Assembly: GCA_002409595.1 (NCBI GenBank)
Contig: DHNQ01000003.1
Coordinates: 1-64,000 of the forward strand
Source of the DNA: Dysgonomonas sp. UBA5412
GTDB lineage: Bacteria > Bacteroidota > Bacteroidia > Bacteroidales > Dysgonomonadaceae
DNA: 64,000 nt
Direction: 5' to 3'
In this document: piece after piece, positions 7,895-15,853 of the stretch
How the letters are laid out: every line of letters begins with the position of its first letter
Numbering within the stretch: the stretch's first letter is position 1
The notes under the pieces: model-generated
The model's database searches: none
Told to the model about the DNA's origin: nothing
What the model saw: only the letters and a program-made list of their open reading frames with translations
Position numbers and translations under genes: made by a program

Positions 7895-9802
7895 CTATCT
7901 ATCCATTCCTGTGGGTCCCATAACGGTTCCCGTTTCCGGAACTTTAAGAGGTGCAATGTTTTTTTCAGCCCCCGGATACCCGATATTCTGATTTATAGTG
8001 CCTTGTGTATTGAGTGCTATCTCGGTAGCCGGTATTGGCCATAATACATGATGTACACTAATCTTAAAAGTCGCATTGTTTCCATATGCTACCTTGTTAT
8101 AGAAATTGTTGCGGGAATTAACCCAATCCCACCAGAAATTAAACCCTTCTTGTTTCACATTAGAATTAACTCCACCGGGACCGGAGAAATTATCCAATTT
8201 ATAAACACGTCCGCCAAACACTTCACAAGGTTTTCCCGATTTAGCAAAAGTGTAGGCAATGCGTACTATTTCAGAATGGCGAGCCTCTTCATAAAACAAT
8301 TCTCGTGCACGTTCATTCAGTATTTCGCCTATATTTATATCTGCTGCTACAAGAGGAGCTGCTCCCGCACGTCTGCGAACAGGATTCATAGCTTCAGCCG
8401 CTGCTGCAAGATCACCCTTCCAATAATAAGCTTCTGCTATTAAAAGCCATGCTTCTGCACTGCGATATATATACCAAGATGTATCGCCGCCATCCCATCT
8501 GGTTCTTAAAGGATCGGGCACAAAAACTTTGTAATGCGGCCATGCATACCATACACGTATAGAGTCTGCTTTAGATATATTAACCGGTAATTGTATGTTT
8601 TTTCCATACCATGGGCTTTTTCCTTTCAAAGATGGTTCGTTATATCGCAGGTCACTTGTATGTTTCCAACTATCGCGATTATTTATACTTCTCAGGTCAT
8701 TCTTTTCTTTTTCTCCCCAAATATCATAAACAAAATAATCCGAATTACGTACTCGTCCTATTCCACGACCATAAGTTTGATTCAGGTTCATTAGTGGATC
8801 GTCTTCTCCTTCTGCAAGCTGACCTTCAGTAGTTCCGGTTCTACCATCAGGTGTTTTTATCTGTACACCATTCCAAAAAGGAACACAACCTCTCATAATA
8901 TTCATTTTGGCAGATCCTTCAATTCCTGTGTGAGATACTACATACATTATGCCTTCTGTGTTAGACATATCTAGTTTGGCTTCCACACTGTGCAAATCGT
9001 GCATCAAGTTTGTGTTCGCCTTTGTTTTGTTTGTTGTAAAACGTTCGGTCATCAACGGATGTGTAGCTACTATTGCTTTCCCGATGGTTATTGCCTGATC
9101 GTAATCTCCAAGTTCTATACAAACTTTCATCAACAGCATTCCGCATGCACCTTTAGTTGTACGTCCTCTTTCCATTTTTTCAGGTACCCATTTGTATGCA
9201 AATTCAAGATCCTTTTTCATTCTTGCCAGAATAGACCATCGGTCGTAGCTATGAAGATCAACCAAGGGCCTGGTTATTTCCCAGTCTAGGTATGGAACGT
9301 CTCCGAATTGGTGTACAAGTTTGTAATATCTATATGCACGCTGAAAATAGGCTGCACCTAATACAGCATTGCGTTCTTCTTCATTCTTAAACTGAGCATT
9401 GTCGAGGCGGGATATAACTAAATTGGCATATTTAATAGCGCTGTATCCTTCGTCCCAATAGTAACCAACACTCGTGTAATCCAGATCATTTAGTTTAGCA
9501 TCAGGTAAAAGAGCTACATCCATGTTTCTTTGTGGCGAACTTCTGTCTGTACATCCGTTTACAGCTATGTCTGATTGTATTATTTCTGTTTGTATCGGAG
9601 CGCCTTCTCCAAAATATTCATGTCTCATATTTCGCTCAGCAGCAGTCAGCCCGGCATATAAACCATTTGCATCCACAAAAGAGTTTTCAGGCGTATAGAA
9701 AGATAATGGTTTGGGTTCGAGCCACGAATCGCTACAACTACCTAGTATTGTCAACAGTGCTATGGAGACAATTACATTTTTATATTTATTATTTATTTTC
9801 AT
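7895..9802 (-). CDS. susD: SusD/RagB family nutrient-binding outer-membrane lipoprotein
   Basis: Surface lid of a SusC-type importer that captures oligosaccharides or peptides. The signal peptide ends in the lipobox LGSC (Cys at about residue 23), so the protein is lipidated. Tetratricopeptide-like helices run through the middle (AAYFQRAYRYYKLVHQFGD, WLLIAEAYYWKGDLAAAAEA), and the C-terminal RagB/SusD segment carries LNERARELFYEEARHSEIVR. At 635 residues it is at the long end of the family. It is the second gene of a SusC-SusD operon, 26 bases behind SusC. No glycoside hydrolase, sulfatase or sensor gene is adjacent, so its ligand is unknown. Its stop codon lies in a short TATC tetranucleotide run. 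Confidence 0.93.
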   Translation of the reverse strand: MKINNKYKNVIVSIALLTILGSCSDSWLEPKPLSFYTPENSFVDANGLYAGLTAAERNMRHEYFGEGAPIQTEIIQSDIAVNGCTDRSSPQRNMDVALLPDAKLNDLDYTSVGYYWDEGYSAIKYANLVISRLDNAQFKNEEERNAVLGAAYFQRAYRYYKLVHQFGDVPYLDWEITRPLVDLHSYDRWSILARMKKDLEFAYKWVPEKMERGRTTKGACGMLLMKVCIELGDYDQAITIGKAIVATHPLMTERFTTNKTKANTNLMHDLHSVEAKLDMSNTEGIMYVVSHTGIEGSAKMNIMRGCVPFWNGVQIKTPDGRTGTTEGQLAEGEDDPLMNLNQTYGRGIGRVRNSDYFVYDIWGEKEKNDLRSINNRDSWKHTSDLRYNEPSLKGKSPWYGKNIQLPVNISKADSIRVWYAWPHYKVFVPDPLRTRWDGGDTSWYIYRSAEAWLLIAEAYYWKGDLAAAAEAMNPVRRRAGAAPLVAADINIGEILNERARELFYEEARHSEIVRIAYTFAKSGKPCEVFGGRVYKLDNFSGPGGVNSNVKQEGFNFWWDWVNSRNNFYNKVAYGNNATFKISVHHVLWPIPATEIALNTQGTINQNIGYPGAEKNIAPLKVPETGTVMGPTGMDR

Positions 9803-9828
9803 ATCGTTTTCTCTTTTAAATAAATGGA

Positions 9829-12800
9829 TTATAATGTAAAATTGATTCCCAGACTAAATGTTCTTCCGTATGGTTCTCCTGTTTCCGGATCCCATAGATT
9901 TTTCCAATCCGGAGCAAAGACAGCTACATTCTTGATAGAACCTGTCAATCGTAAGTCTTGAATCAAAAATCTATTTAAAAACTTCTTTGGTACATAGTAC
10001 GACAATGTTATATTATCTAATCGTATAAATGATTTGTTTATCCAGTTGGTACCTATATTTTTAGATTTGATGCGTGCATAATCATTTGTAGGGTTATTGG
10101 GTGTCCAACGTGGATAGTCGTAATTACTTTCTCGTTCTGCCAAGAAATCATTTGCTGCATTATTGAAGGAGTCGTAGTGCCCCCATAGAGAATATAGCAT
10201 GAATGAAAGCTCAAAATCATTGTAAAGACGGAAACTATTCCGCAGTGACCAACGAAAACGAGGTGATTTGTTTTTTTGGAATCTTTTATCGTCATCAGTC
10301 ATTACACCGTCTTTATTCTGATCTATGTATTTGAAATCTCCGGGTTGCAATCCATATTTCTTAGCTTCTTCTTCCTCTCCTAATTGCCATACTCCATCAC
10401 GAACATAGGCATATATCTGATCGGGATCGCGACCTATAAACCAATTGTTTCTGGTATCATTTGCTTCCCGCTGTCCGATAACGTTCCCTTTTTCGTCCAA
10501 AATGTCAACCATATCTCCATATAATTTTTTTAATTTTCGTCTGTTTAGCGAGAATGTAGCACTGGCATTCCATTCAAAATTATTGACTTTCATCACATTT
10601 GCATTCAAGGATATTTCCAGACCTTTATTTTCAATCTTTCCAAGATTCGCTTCAATCTCCTGAAATCCTGTAACTTTTGGTAATGCACGGTTTATCAGCA
10701 AATCGTTAGTTTCTTTATTGTAAATATCAATAGATCCACCGATGATATCTTTAAAAATAGAGAAGTCTAATCCTAGGTTGTACGAGGCTGTATTTTCCCA
10801 TTTTAATCCATTGTTAGCCATTTTCTTTACATATAGCTGAGATATCAGTTCAATATTCCCTGATGTATTGATAATAGGTGTCAACCCGGAAGCAAGGTCA
10901 GCTAAGGAACTGTATGCACCGATATCGCTATTCCCGTTCTTACCCCAAGAGAAACGTAATTTCCCATAAGACATCCAAGGTTTTAGGTGTTCGCCAAATT
11001 GTTCGGATGTGAACACCCAACCTAATGCTGCAGCAGGGAATGTGGCACGAGAGTTTTCTTTTCCAAAAGCAGAATATCCATCGCGGCGTATTGATGCTGT
11101 CAACATATATTTATTCATATAGGAATAAAATATTCTTCCCATCAAGGCATCTCGTGTTCTATATGTGTCATTACTACTCGCTTTGGGGATAGTACCTGCT
11201 CCCATATTGTGATATCCCAGATTGTCATTAGGACTAAACTGCGATGTTTTTGATTCTGTTTTCCACGATTGATTCTTTTCGGCATTGACCAGACCGGTAA
11301 ATTCTATATTGTGTTTCTTATCGTATTCCATCTTCCATCGGAATACGTTGTCAACTTGCCAATTATACCATTTTTCGTGAGTACGTTCTGCGTCCCCTTC
11401 TTTACGTCCTATATGTTTAGATGAATTGTGATTGAAATACTCTTTCCATCTAAGATGTGGTGTGAAATTCACCTGATATTCGAACCCGTAAGGCAGGCTT
11501 AATTTTCCATAAATAGTTCCGTTGAGTGTTGTGGTCAGATCTTTTCTATCGGTATATAAATTGTCATAGAACGGATTTTTTGTACCTTGATCTCCTGTGG
11601 GATATAGCTGATAAGGATCTCCGTCTATACCTATTGTATTGGAACTATAGGGAGAGAGTGTTTTTGCATTTCCCCATTGTGCTGTAAGATACCCTTCGTC
11701 TCTGGATGCGAAGTTCATATTCATTCCTACGGTAACATAGTTATTTATTTTAGATTCAAGATTCAAACGGCTTGTAAGTCTCGTAAAACGATCTCCGACA
11801 TATACACTTTCGTTGTCTTGCCAACCAACTGACCAATAGTAAGAACCGGTTTCATTTCTGTTTGATATGCTGGCTGAATAATCTTGTTGTATGCCTGTAT
11901 GATATACAAGATCGTCCCAGGCTGTGGTTTTTCCGGTTAAAAAGTTTTCTGTTTCAGGGCTGGAAAAGCCTAATCGAGAAACCCATGCTCTAAGCAGTTG
12001 TTCATCTGTTACGGATGAAACCGGATTTTTCTGATCATAATTGTACCAATCTAATTGATTCACTCCATTTAATGTTCGGGGGTCACTGTATATTTGAGGA
12101 TATTTTTCAAGATATTCAGCCGATTGCTGGCCATAGTTGTAATCTTCTCTCATTTGGATAAATCCTTCGGGAGAAAGTACCTTTCTTTTATTTGCCATTG
12201 TAACCCAACCTAGGTTGGCATTAAAGTTTACAACGGGTTTTCCTCTGTTAGATCCTTTGTGCGTCATGATAACAATGACTCCATAGCCTGATTTAGCCCC
12301 ATACACTGCGGCAGAACTGGCATCCTTCAATACATCGACAGACGAAATGTCGTTGGGATTCAGATCACTCAAGTCTCCATCATAGATCACTCCATCTACA
12401 ACGATCAGGGGCTCTCCGCCATCGCGCAATGTGCTTTTGCCTCTTATCATCAGACTTGAAGATCCTTTTGCCTTACCCGTCATTCCTATGTTAAGCCCCG
12501 GTATATTTCCTCTCAGTAGGTCTTGTACCGAACGGGGAGCTTCAGTTATAAGGTTGTCTGTTTTAAGGGTTGAGATGGCTCCTGTCAAGTCTCGCTTTCT
12601 GGCTGTGCCATAACCAACTACTACAATTTCATCGAGATCAAGTGCATCCTCTTCCAAGATAAATTGGTATTCTGTTTTATCCGAAATATTGGTTTCTAAT
12701 TTTTTATACCCAATGTACGAGATTTGTAAAACTCCCGAAGTTGGAACTTCCAGACTGAATGTTCCATCAAGATTGGTCATTGTTCCTGTGGCCGTACCTT

Positions 12801-12960
12801 TTACTGCAACTGTTGCCCCTATTATGGGCTCTTGTTTACTATCCATCACTGTCCCCGTAATGGTTTTTTTCTCTGTTTGTGCATGTGCAGATACACAGAC
12901 AAGTAAACAACACATTGCAGACATGATGAGATGTTTGAGATTTGATAATTTCATAGTCAT
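9829..12960 (-). CDS. susC: SusC/RagA family TonB-dependent outer-membrane transporter
   Basis: 1043-residue TonB-dependent importer. After a signal peptide (about 1-28, ending SAHAQ) comes a carboxypeptidase-D-like regulatory domain (about 32-110, GTVMDSKQEPIIGATVAVKG). Next is the TonB-box/plug region with DEIVVVGYGTARKRDLTGA and the SusC signature DVLKDASSAAVYGAKSGYGV, and then a 22-strand barrel ending in an aromatic residue. It lacks an N-terminal signal-transfer extension, so an anti-sigma partner is not expected. It pairs with the SusD gene downstream. Two similar palindromes lie upstream (13034 and 13287) and may be operators. Confidence 0.94.
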   Translation of the reverse strand: MTMKLSNLKHLIMSAMCCLLVCVSAHAQTEKKTITGTVMDSKQEPIIGATVAVKGTATGTMTNLDGTFSLEVPTSGVLQISYIGYKKLETNISDKTEYQFILEEDALDLDEIVVVGYGTARKRDLTGAISTLKTDNLITEAPRSVQDLLRGNIPGLNIGMTGKAKGSSSLMIRGKSTLRDGGEPLIVVDGVIYDGDLSDLNPNDISSVDVLKDASSAAVYGAKSGYGVIVIMTHKGSNRGKPVVNFNANLGWVTMANKRKVLSPEGFIQMREDYNYGQQSAEYLEKYPQIYSDPRTLNGVNQLDWYNYDQKNPVSSVTDEQLLRAWVSRLGFSSPETENFLTGKTTAWDDLVYHTGIQQDYSASISNRNETGSYYWSVGWQDNESVYVGDRFTRLTSRLNLESKINNYVTVGMNMNFASRDEGYLTAQWGNAKTLSPYSSNTIGIDGDPYQLYPTGDQGTKNPFYDNLYTDRKDLTTTLNGTIYGKLSLPYGFEYQVNFTPHLRWKEYFNHNSSKHIGRKEGDAERTHEKWYNWQVDNVFRWKMEYDKKHNIEFTGLVNAEKNQSWKTESKTSQFSPNDNLGYHNMGAGTIPKASSNDTYRTRDALMGRIFYSYMNKYMLTASIRRDGYSAFGKENSRATFPAAALGWVFTSEQFGEHLKPWMSYGKLRFSWGKNGNSDIGAYSSLADLASGLTPIINTSGNIELISQLYVKKMANNGLKWENTASYNLGLDFSIFKDIIGGSIDIYNKETNDLLINRALPKVTGFQEIEANLGKIENKGLEISLNANVMKVNNFEWNASATFSLNRRKLKKLYGDMVDILDEKGNVIGQREANDTRNNWFIGRDPDQIYAYVRDGVWQLGEEEEAKKYGLQPGDFKYIDQNKDGVMTDDDKRFQKNKSPRFRWSLRNSFRLYNDFELSFMLYSLWGHYDSFNNAANDFLAERESNYDYPRWTPNNPTNDYARIKSKNIGTNWINKSFIRLDNITLSYYVPKKFLNRFLIQDLRLTGSIKNVAVFAPDWKNLWDPETGEPYGRTFSLGINFTL

Positions 12961-13033
12961 ACTAGAGTTGATTAGGTTTATAAATGATTGGTTATTTAAT
13001 GAGTGTTTTTCTAAAAATAATGAGATTAATTAT

Positions 13034-13049
13034 TGTGTGCGCGCACACA
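13034..13049. promoter_or_regulatory. Palindromic operator candidate 1 upstream of SusC
   Basis: TGTGTGCGCGCACACA is a perfect 16-base palindrome, 74 bases before the SusC start. Its GC-rich core stands out from the AT-rich surroundings, and a near copy occurs about 257 bases further upstream. Confidence 0.65.
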
Positions 13050-13286
13050 GTCTCGTAAATAAAGTAATATGGCATTTATTAAATAGTTGAAGCAACAGAA
13101 TTGATTCATATCTTTCAGTATTTAAGGTTATAAGTATTTATTATACAGCTAAATCGTACTTTATAAACTTCGATTGTTAAATTTAGGTTATATCACAAGG
13201 ACAGCAAAAATGGTATATCTGTAATAAGTCGTGTTTTCCTAGTTTCAGATATTGATACAAATATTATATAAAATTTTATTTAAAAC

Positions 13287-13312
13287 AACAGTGTGTGCGA
13301 ACACACACTGTT
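13287..13312. promoter_or_regulatory. Palindromic operator candidate 2 upstream of SusC
   Basis: Perfect 11-base arms AACAGTGTGTG and CACACACTGTT around CGAA. The core TGTGTGCGAACACACA matches candidate 1 at 14 of 16 positions. The spacing of about 257 bases would suit a looping repressor such as a LacI or GntR family protein, which is inference; it could also act as a hairpin in RNA, being downstream of the SMR gene. Confidence 0.6.
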
Positions 13313-13422
13313 TTCTCGTTTTTTGTGTTTTTGTAAATTGTTGTTTATTATGTGTTTATGTTATTTTAGAGATTGAGCGATATGTTTTAAAACATAAGTT
13401 TTGTATGTGCGAATTATATAGA

Positions 13423-13749
13423 TTAATGAGAAACAGCTTTCAAACCAATGACAGATGCTATGAGTGTACAAATAAAAAAGATACGCATTGCATTGGCTGG
13501 TTCTTTGAAGACGAGTATGCCGACTAATACTGTTCCTGCTGCTCCGATACCGGTGAATATGGCATAAGCTGTACCCATTGGAATCGTTTGTGTAGCTTTT
13601 ACCAGGAGTCCCATTCCAAGTATCAGGCATATACCAAAACTAATATACCAATAATATGATTCTGTTGTGGAAACTACTTTTGCCTTAGATAAACTAAATG
13701 TAAATCCTACTTCAAATAAACTTGCTAATAATAAGTATATCCAACCCAT
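13423..13749 (-). CDS. sugE: Small multidrug resistance (SMR) exporter, SugE-like
   Basis: 108-residue inner-membrane protein with four transmembrane helices. It would exchange protons for guanidinium or quaternary ammonium cations. The start MGWIYLLLASLFE carries the membrane glutamate (Glu13) that is essential in the family, and GTAYAIFTGIGAAGTVLVGI matches the SugE/Gdx type rather than EmrE. I set the start at ATG 13749 because the family begins exactly here. The longer frame from a TTG at 13782 would be translated through a palindromic operator. It follows a TetR gene by 49 bases and is probably repressed by it. Confidence 0.9.
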   Translation of the reverse strand: MGWIYLLLASLFEVGFTFSLSKAKVVSTTESYYWYISFGICLILGMGLLVKATQTIPMGTAYAIFTGIGAAGTVLVGILVFKEPANAMRIFFICTLIASVIGLKAVSH

Positions 13750-13766
13750 AGTTATATTGTCTGTTG

Positions 13767-13782
13767 TTGAACAATTGTTCAA
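13767..13782. promoter_or_regulatory. Perfect palindrome, probable TetR operator before the SMR gene
   Basis: TTGAACAATTGTTCAA is self-complementary and lies 17 bases before the SMR ATG. A minus-strand TAAAATTG overlapping it (13780-13787) resembles a -7 box. It matches the operator before the TetR gene at 15 of 16 positions. Confidence 0.78.
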
Positions 13783-13798
13783 TTTTAGTTTGAAAAAA

Positions 13799-14404
13799 TT
13801 ATTTTAATAAATTGATGTAATGAAAGAGAGCTTCTTTCAAATTCTTTATCATAGAGTCATTGTTGTTATTAAAAATATTCTGAAACCAAATCCCATCAGT
13901 AAGAGTAAATAATTGTTTTGCCGAAAAAGAAGTGTTTGTATTATTTCGTATTTCGTTTTTGTTTATACTGTTTGTTAAAGCATATTCCCATGCGAGACGT
14001 TCTTTTTTGATCGTTTTTTGATAATGGTTCCTAAAGGTGGAGTCACGTTGCATAACCTGATAGAAAAGAAAATGATAATTGCGTATCGAAGTATTATTTG
14101 TATTCTTATTTGCTGCAATTATATCTAATATTTCTTTGTTTATTTTATCGAATCGTTGACACATGTAATGAACTAGACCTTCTACTGTCAATCTTTTTGT
14201 TTCAGATAAATCAAAATCAAATATTTTGATAAAAAACTTTTCTGTTACTTTAATAAATAGATCTTCTTTGTTTTTAAAATAATGATACAATAATCCTCTT
14301 GATAGGTTAGTGTCTCTTTGGATATCGGTAATGGAAACTCCATCAAACCCTTTTAAAAGTAATAATGCAAATGTTCTTCTTAATATAAGTTCTTCTGTTT
14401 CCAT
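13799..14404 (-). CDS. TetR/AcrR family regulator of the adjacent SMR exporter
   Basis: 201-residue TetR protein. Helix-turn-helix in the first ~50 residues: GVSITDIQRDTNLSRGLLYH, then YFKNKEDLF. The remainder is the helical ligand-binding and dimerisation region. It lies directly upstream of the SMR gene on the same strand. Matching palindromes precede both genes, the one at 14415 touching a perfect -7 box. This is a classical self-controlled drug-exporter pair: a cation that the pump exports should release the repressor. The start ATG 14404 follows the operator by 10 bases. Confidence 0.9.
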   Translation of the reverse strand: METEELILRRTFALLLLKGFDGVSITDIQRDTNLSRGLLYHYFKNKEDLFIKVTEKFFIKIFDFDLSETKRLTVEGLVHYMCQRFDKINKEILDIIAANKNTNNTSIRNYHFLFYQVMQRDSTFRNHYQKTIKKERLAWEYALTNSINKNEIRNNTNTSFSAKQLFTLTDGIWFQNIFNNNNDSMIKNLKEALFHYINLLK

Positions 14405-14414
14405 TTTTTACGTA

Positions 14415-14430
14415 TTGAACGATTGTTCAA
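14415..14430. promoter_or_regulatory. Probable TetR autoregulatory operator
   Basis: TTGAACGATTGTTCAA, palindromic except for the central G-T pair, immediately downstream of the -7 box of the TetR gene and overlapping the expected transcription start. Confidence 0.78.
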
Positions 14431-14438
14431 CAAAGGTA
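14431..14438 (-). promoter_or_regulatory. -7 box for the TetR gene
   Basis: On the minus strand TACCTTTG, a perfect TANNTTTG, abutting the operator palindrome. Confidence 0.6.
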
Positions 14439-14488
14439 ATACTTTTCTTTATATTACCTAATTATTGTATTTTCTTATAGTTAAAAAA

Positions 14489-14518
14489 AGAACTCCTTGC
14501 AACAAAGCAAGGAGTTCT
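14489..14518 (-). terminator. Terminator after the aldolase gene
   Basis: Perfect 12-base arms AGAACTCCTTGC and GCAAGGAGTTCT, followed on the minus strand by a run of seven T. Confidence 0.88.
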
Positions 14519-14550
14519 GAGCAACTATAATAAAAAACACTAGACTTAGC

Positions 14551-15609
14551 TCACGCTAACGTAATATCTTTATCCAAATAAACATCTTGTATTGTATTTA
14601 TTAATTCTACGCCTTCTTTCATCGGGCGTTGGAATGCTTTACGTCCACAGATCAATCCCATGCCTCCTGCACGTTTATTTACTACAGCTGTGTAAACTGC
14701 ATCTTTGAGATCGGAACTTCCGTGAGATTCACCTCCCGAATTAATAAGACCTACGCGACCCATATATCCATTAGCTACTTGATATCTACATAAGTCTATC
14801 GGGTGATCTGTCGCTAATTCGGTGTACATGCGTTCGTCCCATTTAGAGAAGTTTATAGCTTTGAAACCGCCGTTGTTAGATGGTAATTTTTGTTTCACAA
14901 TATCAGCTTTTATTGTAACCCCGATATGATTAGCCTGACTTGTCAAATCGGCTGCGCTATGATAATCGACACCGTCTTTTTTGAAGTCGCTGTTTCTTAG
15001 ATAACACCATAGTATTGTAGCCATGCCTAACTCGTGTGCATACTCAAATGCCTTTGCTATATCAACAATCTGTCGACGGCTTTGTTCAGATCCGAAATAT
15101 ATGGTAGCACCTACTGCTGCTGCACCCATATTCCATGCTTCTTTTATTGTGCCAAACAATACTTGATCGTATGATGTAGGATAGGTAAGGAGTTCGTTGT
15201 GATTGATCTTAACAACAAACGGTATTTTGTGTGCATACTTTCTTGCTACGGAACCTAATACTCCAAAGGTGGATGCTACTGCACTACAACCAGCTTCTAC
15301 CGCAAGTTTTACAATATTTTCGGAATCAAAATATATTGGGTTAGGAGCAAATGATGCGCCGGCACTATGTTCTATATCCTGATCCACAGGCAAAATAGAT
15401 AAATATCCGGTGTTAGCTAACCGTCCATGACTAAAAAGTCGTTCCAGGCTGTTTAACGTAGGTATATTGCGGTCGGTGTCTAACCATATATTGTCTATGA
15501 AATTAGGCTCTGGAGCATGTATTAATGACTTATCAATAGCTTTACTGACATGATTCAATAGGTAATCACTTTGATCGCCAAGAATGTTTACGATTTTAGA
15601 ATGTGACAT
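14551..15609 (-). CDS. fbaB: Class I fructose-bisphosphate aldolase (FbaB/DhnA type)
   Basis: 352-residue Schiff-base aldolase interconverting fructose-1,6-bisphosphate with dihydroxyacetone phosphate and glyceraldehyde-3-phosphate in glycolysis and gluconeogenesis. Family segments include HSAGASFAPNPIYFDSENIV, the early lysine in PFVVKINHNELL, GAAAVGATIYFGSEQS, a C-terminal lysine in GVTIKADIVKQKLP that is the likely Schiff-base residue, and the phosphate loop GLINSGGESHG. It is a single gene with its own terminator. Confidence 0.93.
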   Translation of the reverse strand: MSHSKIVNILGDQSDYLLNHVSKAIDKSLIHAPEPNFIDNIWLDTDRNIPTLNSLERLFSHGRLANTGYLSILPVDQDIEHSAGASFAPNPIYFDSENIVKLAVEAGCSAVASTFGVLGSVARKYAHKIPFVVKINHNELLTYPTSYDQVLFGTIKEAWNMGAAAVGATIYFGSEQSRRQIVDIAKAFEYAHELGMATILWCYLRNSDFKKDGVDYHSAADLTSQANHIGVTIKADIVKQKLPSNNGGFKAINFSKWDERMYTELATDHPIDLCRYQVANGYMGRVGLINSGGESHGSSDLKDAVYTAVVNKRAGGMGLICGRKAFQRPMKEGVELINTIQDVYLDKDITLA

Positions 15610-15786
15610 AATTACAATTATTTTTTATATGTTAATCAATTATTTTCGACCTTCTATTTTATAAAACAATATAGAGTAGGTTTAGTTTTTAGCCTTAGCA
15701 TAGTTTAATATCAATAGGTAAGTTTTTTTAACAAATACTTCATATTTATAATCTTTCAAAATAACTGAGAAATTAAATTATTCTGT

Positions 15787-15794
15787 TATCTTTG
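15787..15794 (+). promoter_or_regulatory. -7 box for the PEPCK/HPrK-like gene
   Basis: TATCTTTG, a perfect TANNTTTG, about 60 bases before the ATG at 15854. Confidence 0.55.
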
Positions 15795-15853
15795 CTTAGA
15801 TAGTTAAAAAGAACTTCTACTTTTTATATTAATTTAACCAGATATAAGACATT

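Larger units (their letters stand above)
12961..13422. other. Long regulatory region upstream of SusC
   Basis: 462 bases without a credible gene; the short open frames here are AT-rich and lack homology that I recognise. It holds the two TGTGTGCG palindromes listed separately. I see no perfect minus-strand -7 box, so the SusC promoter cannot be placed with confidence. Confidence 0.5.

Noticed and set aside
7889..7902. TATC tetranucleotide run at the SusD stop codon as a phase-variation tract
   Set aside because: Only about three and a half units, and length changes would merely alter the last few residues.
8048..8443. Plus-strand open frames inside the SusD and SusC genes
   Set aside because: Shadows of the strongly supported minus-strand genes; composition is not protein-like.
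13252..13527. 91-codon plus-strand frame upstream of SusC
   Set aside because: It runs through the palindrome and into the antisense of the SMR gene, with no recognisable domain.
13750..13782. Longer SMR protein starting at TTG 13782
   Set aside because: It would be translated through the TetR operator, and the family starts at MGW/MAW.
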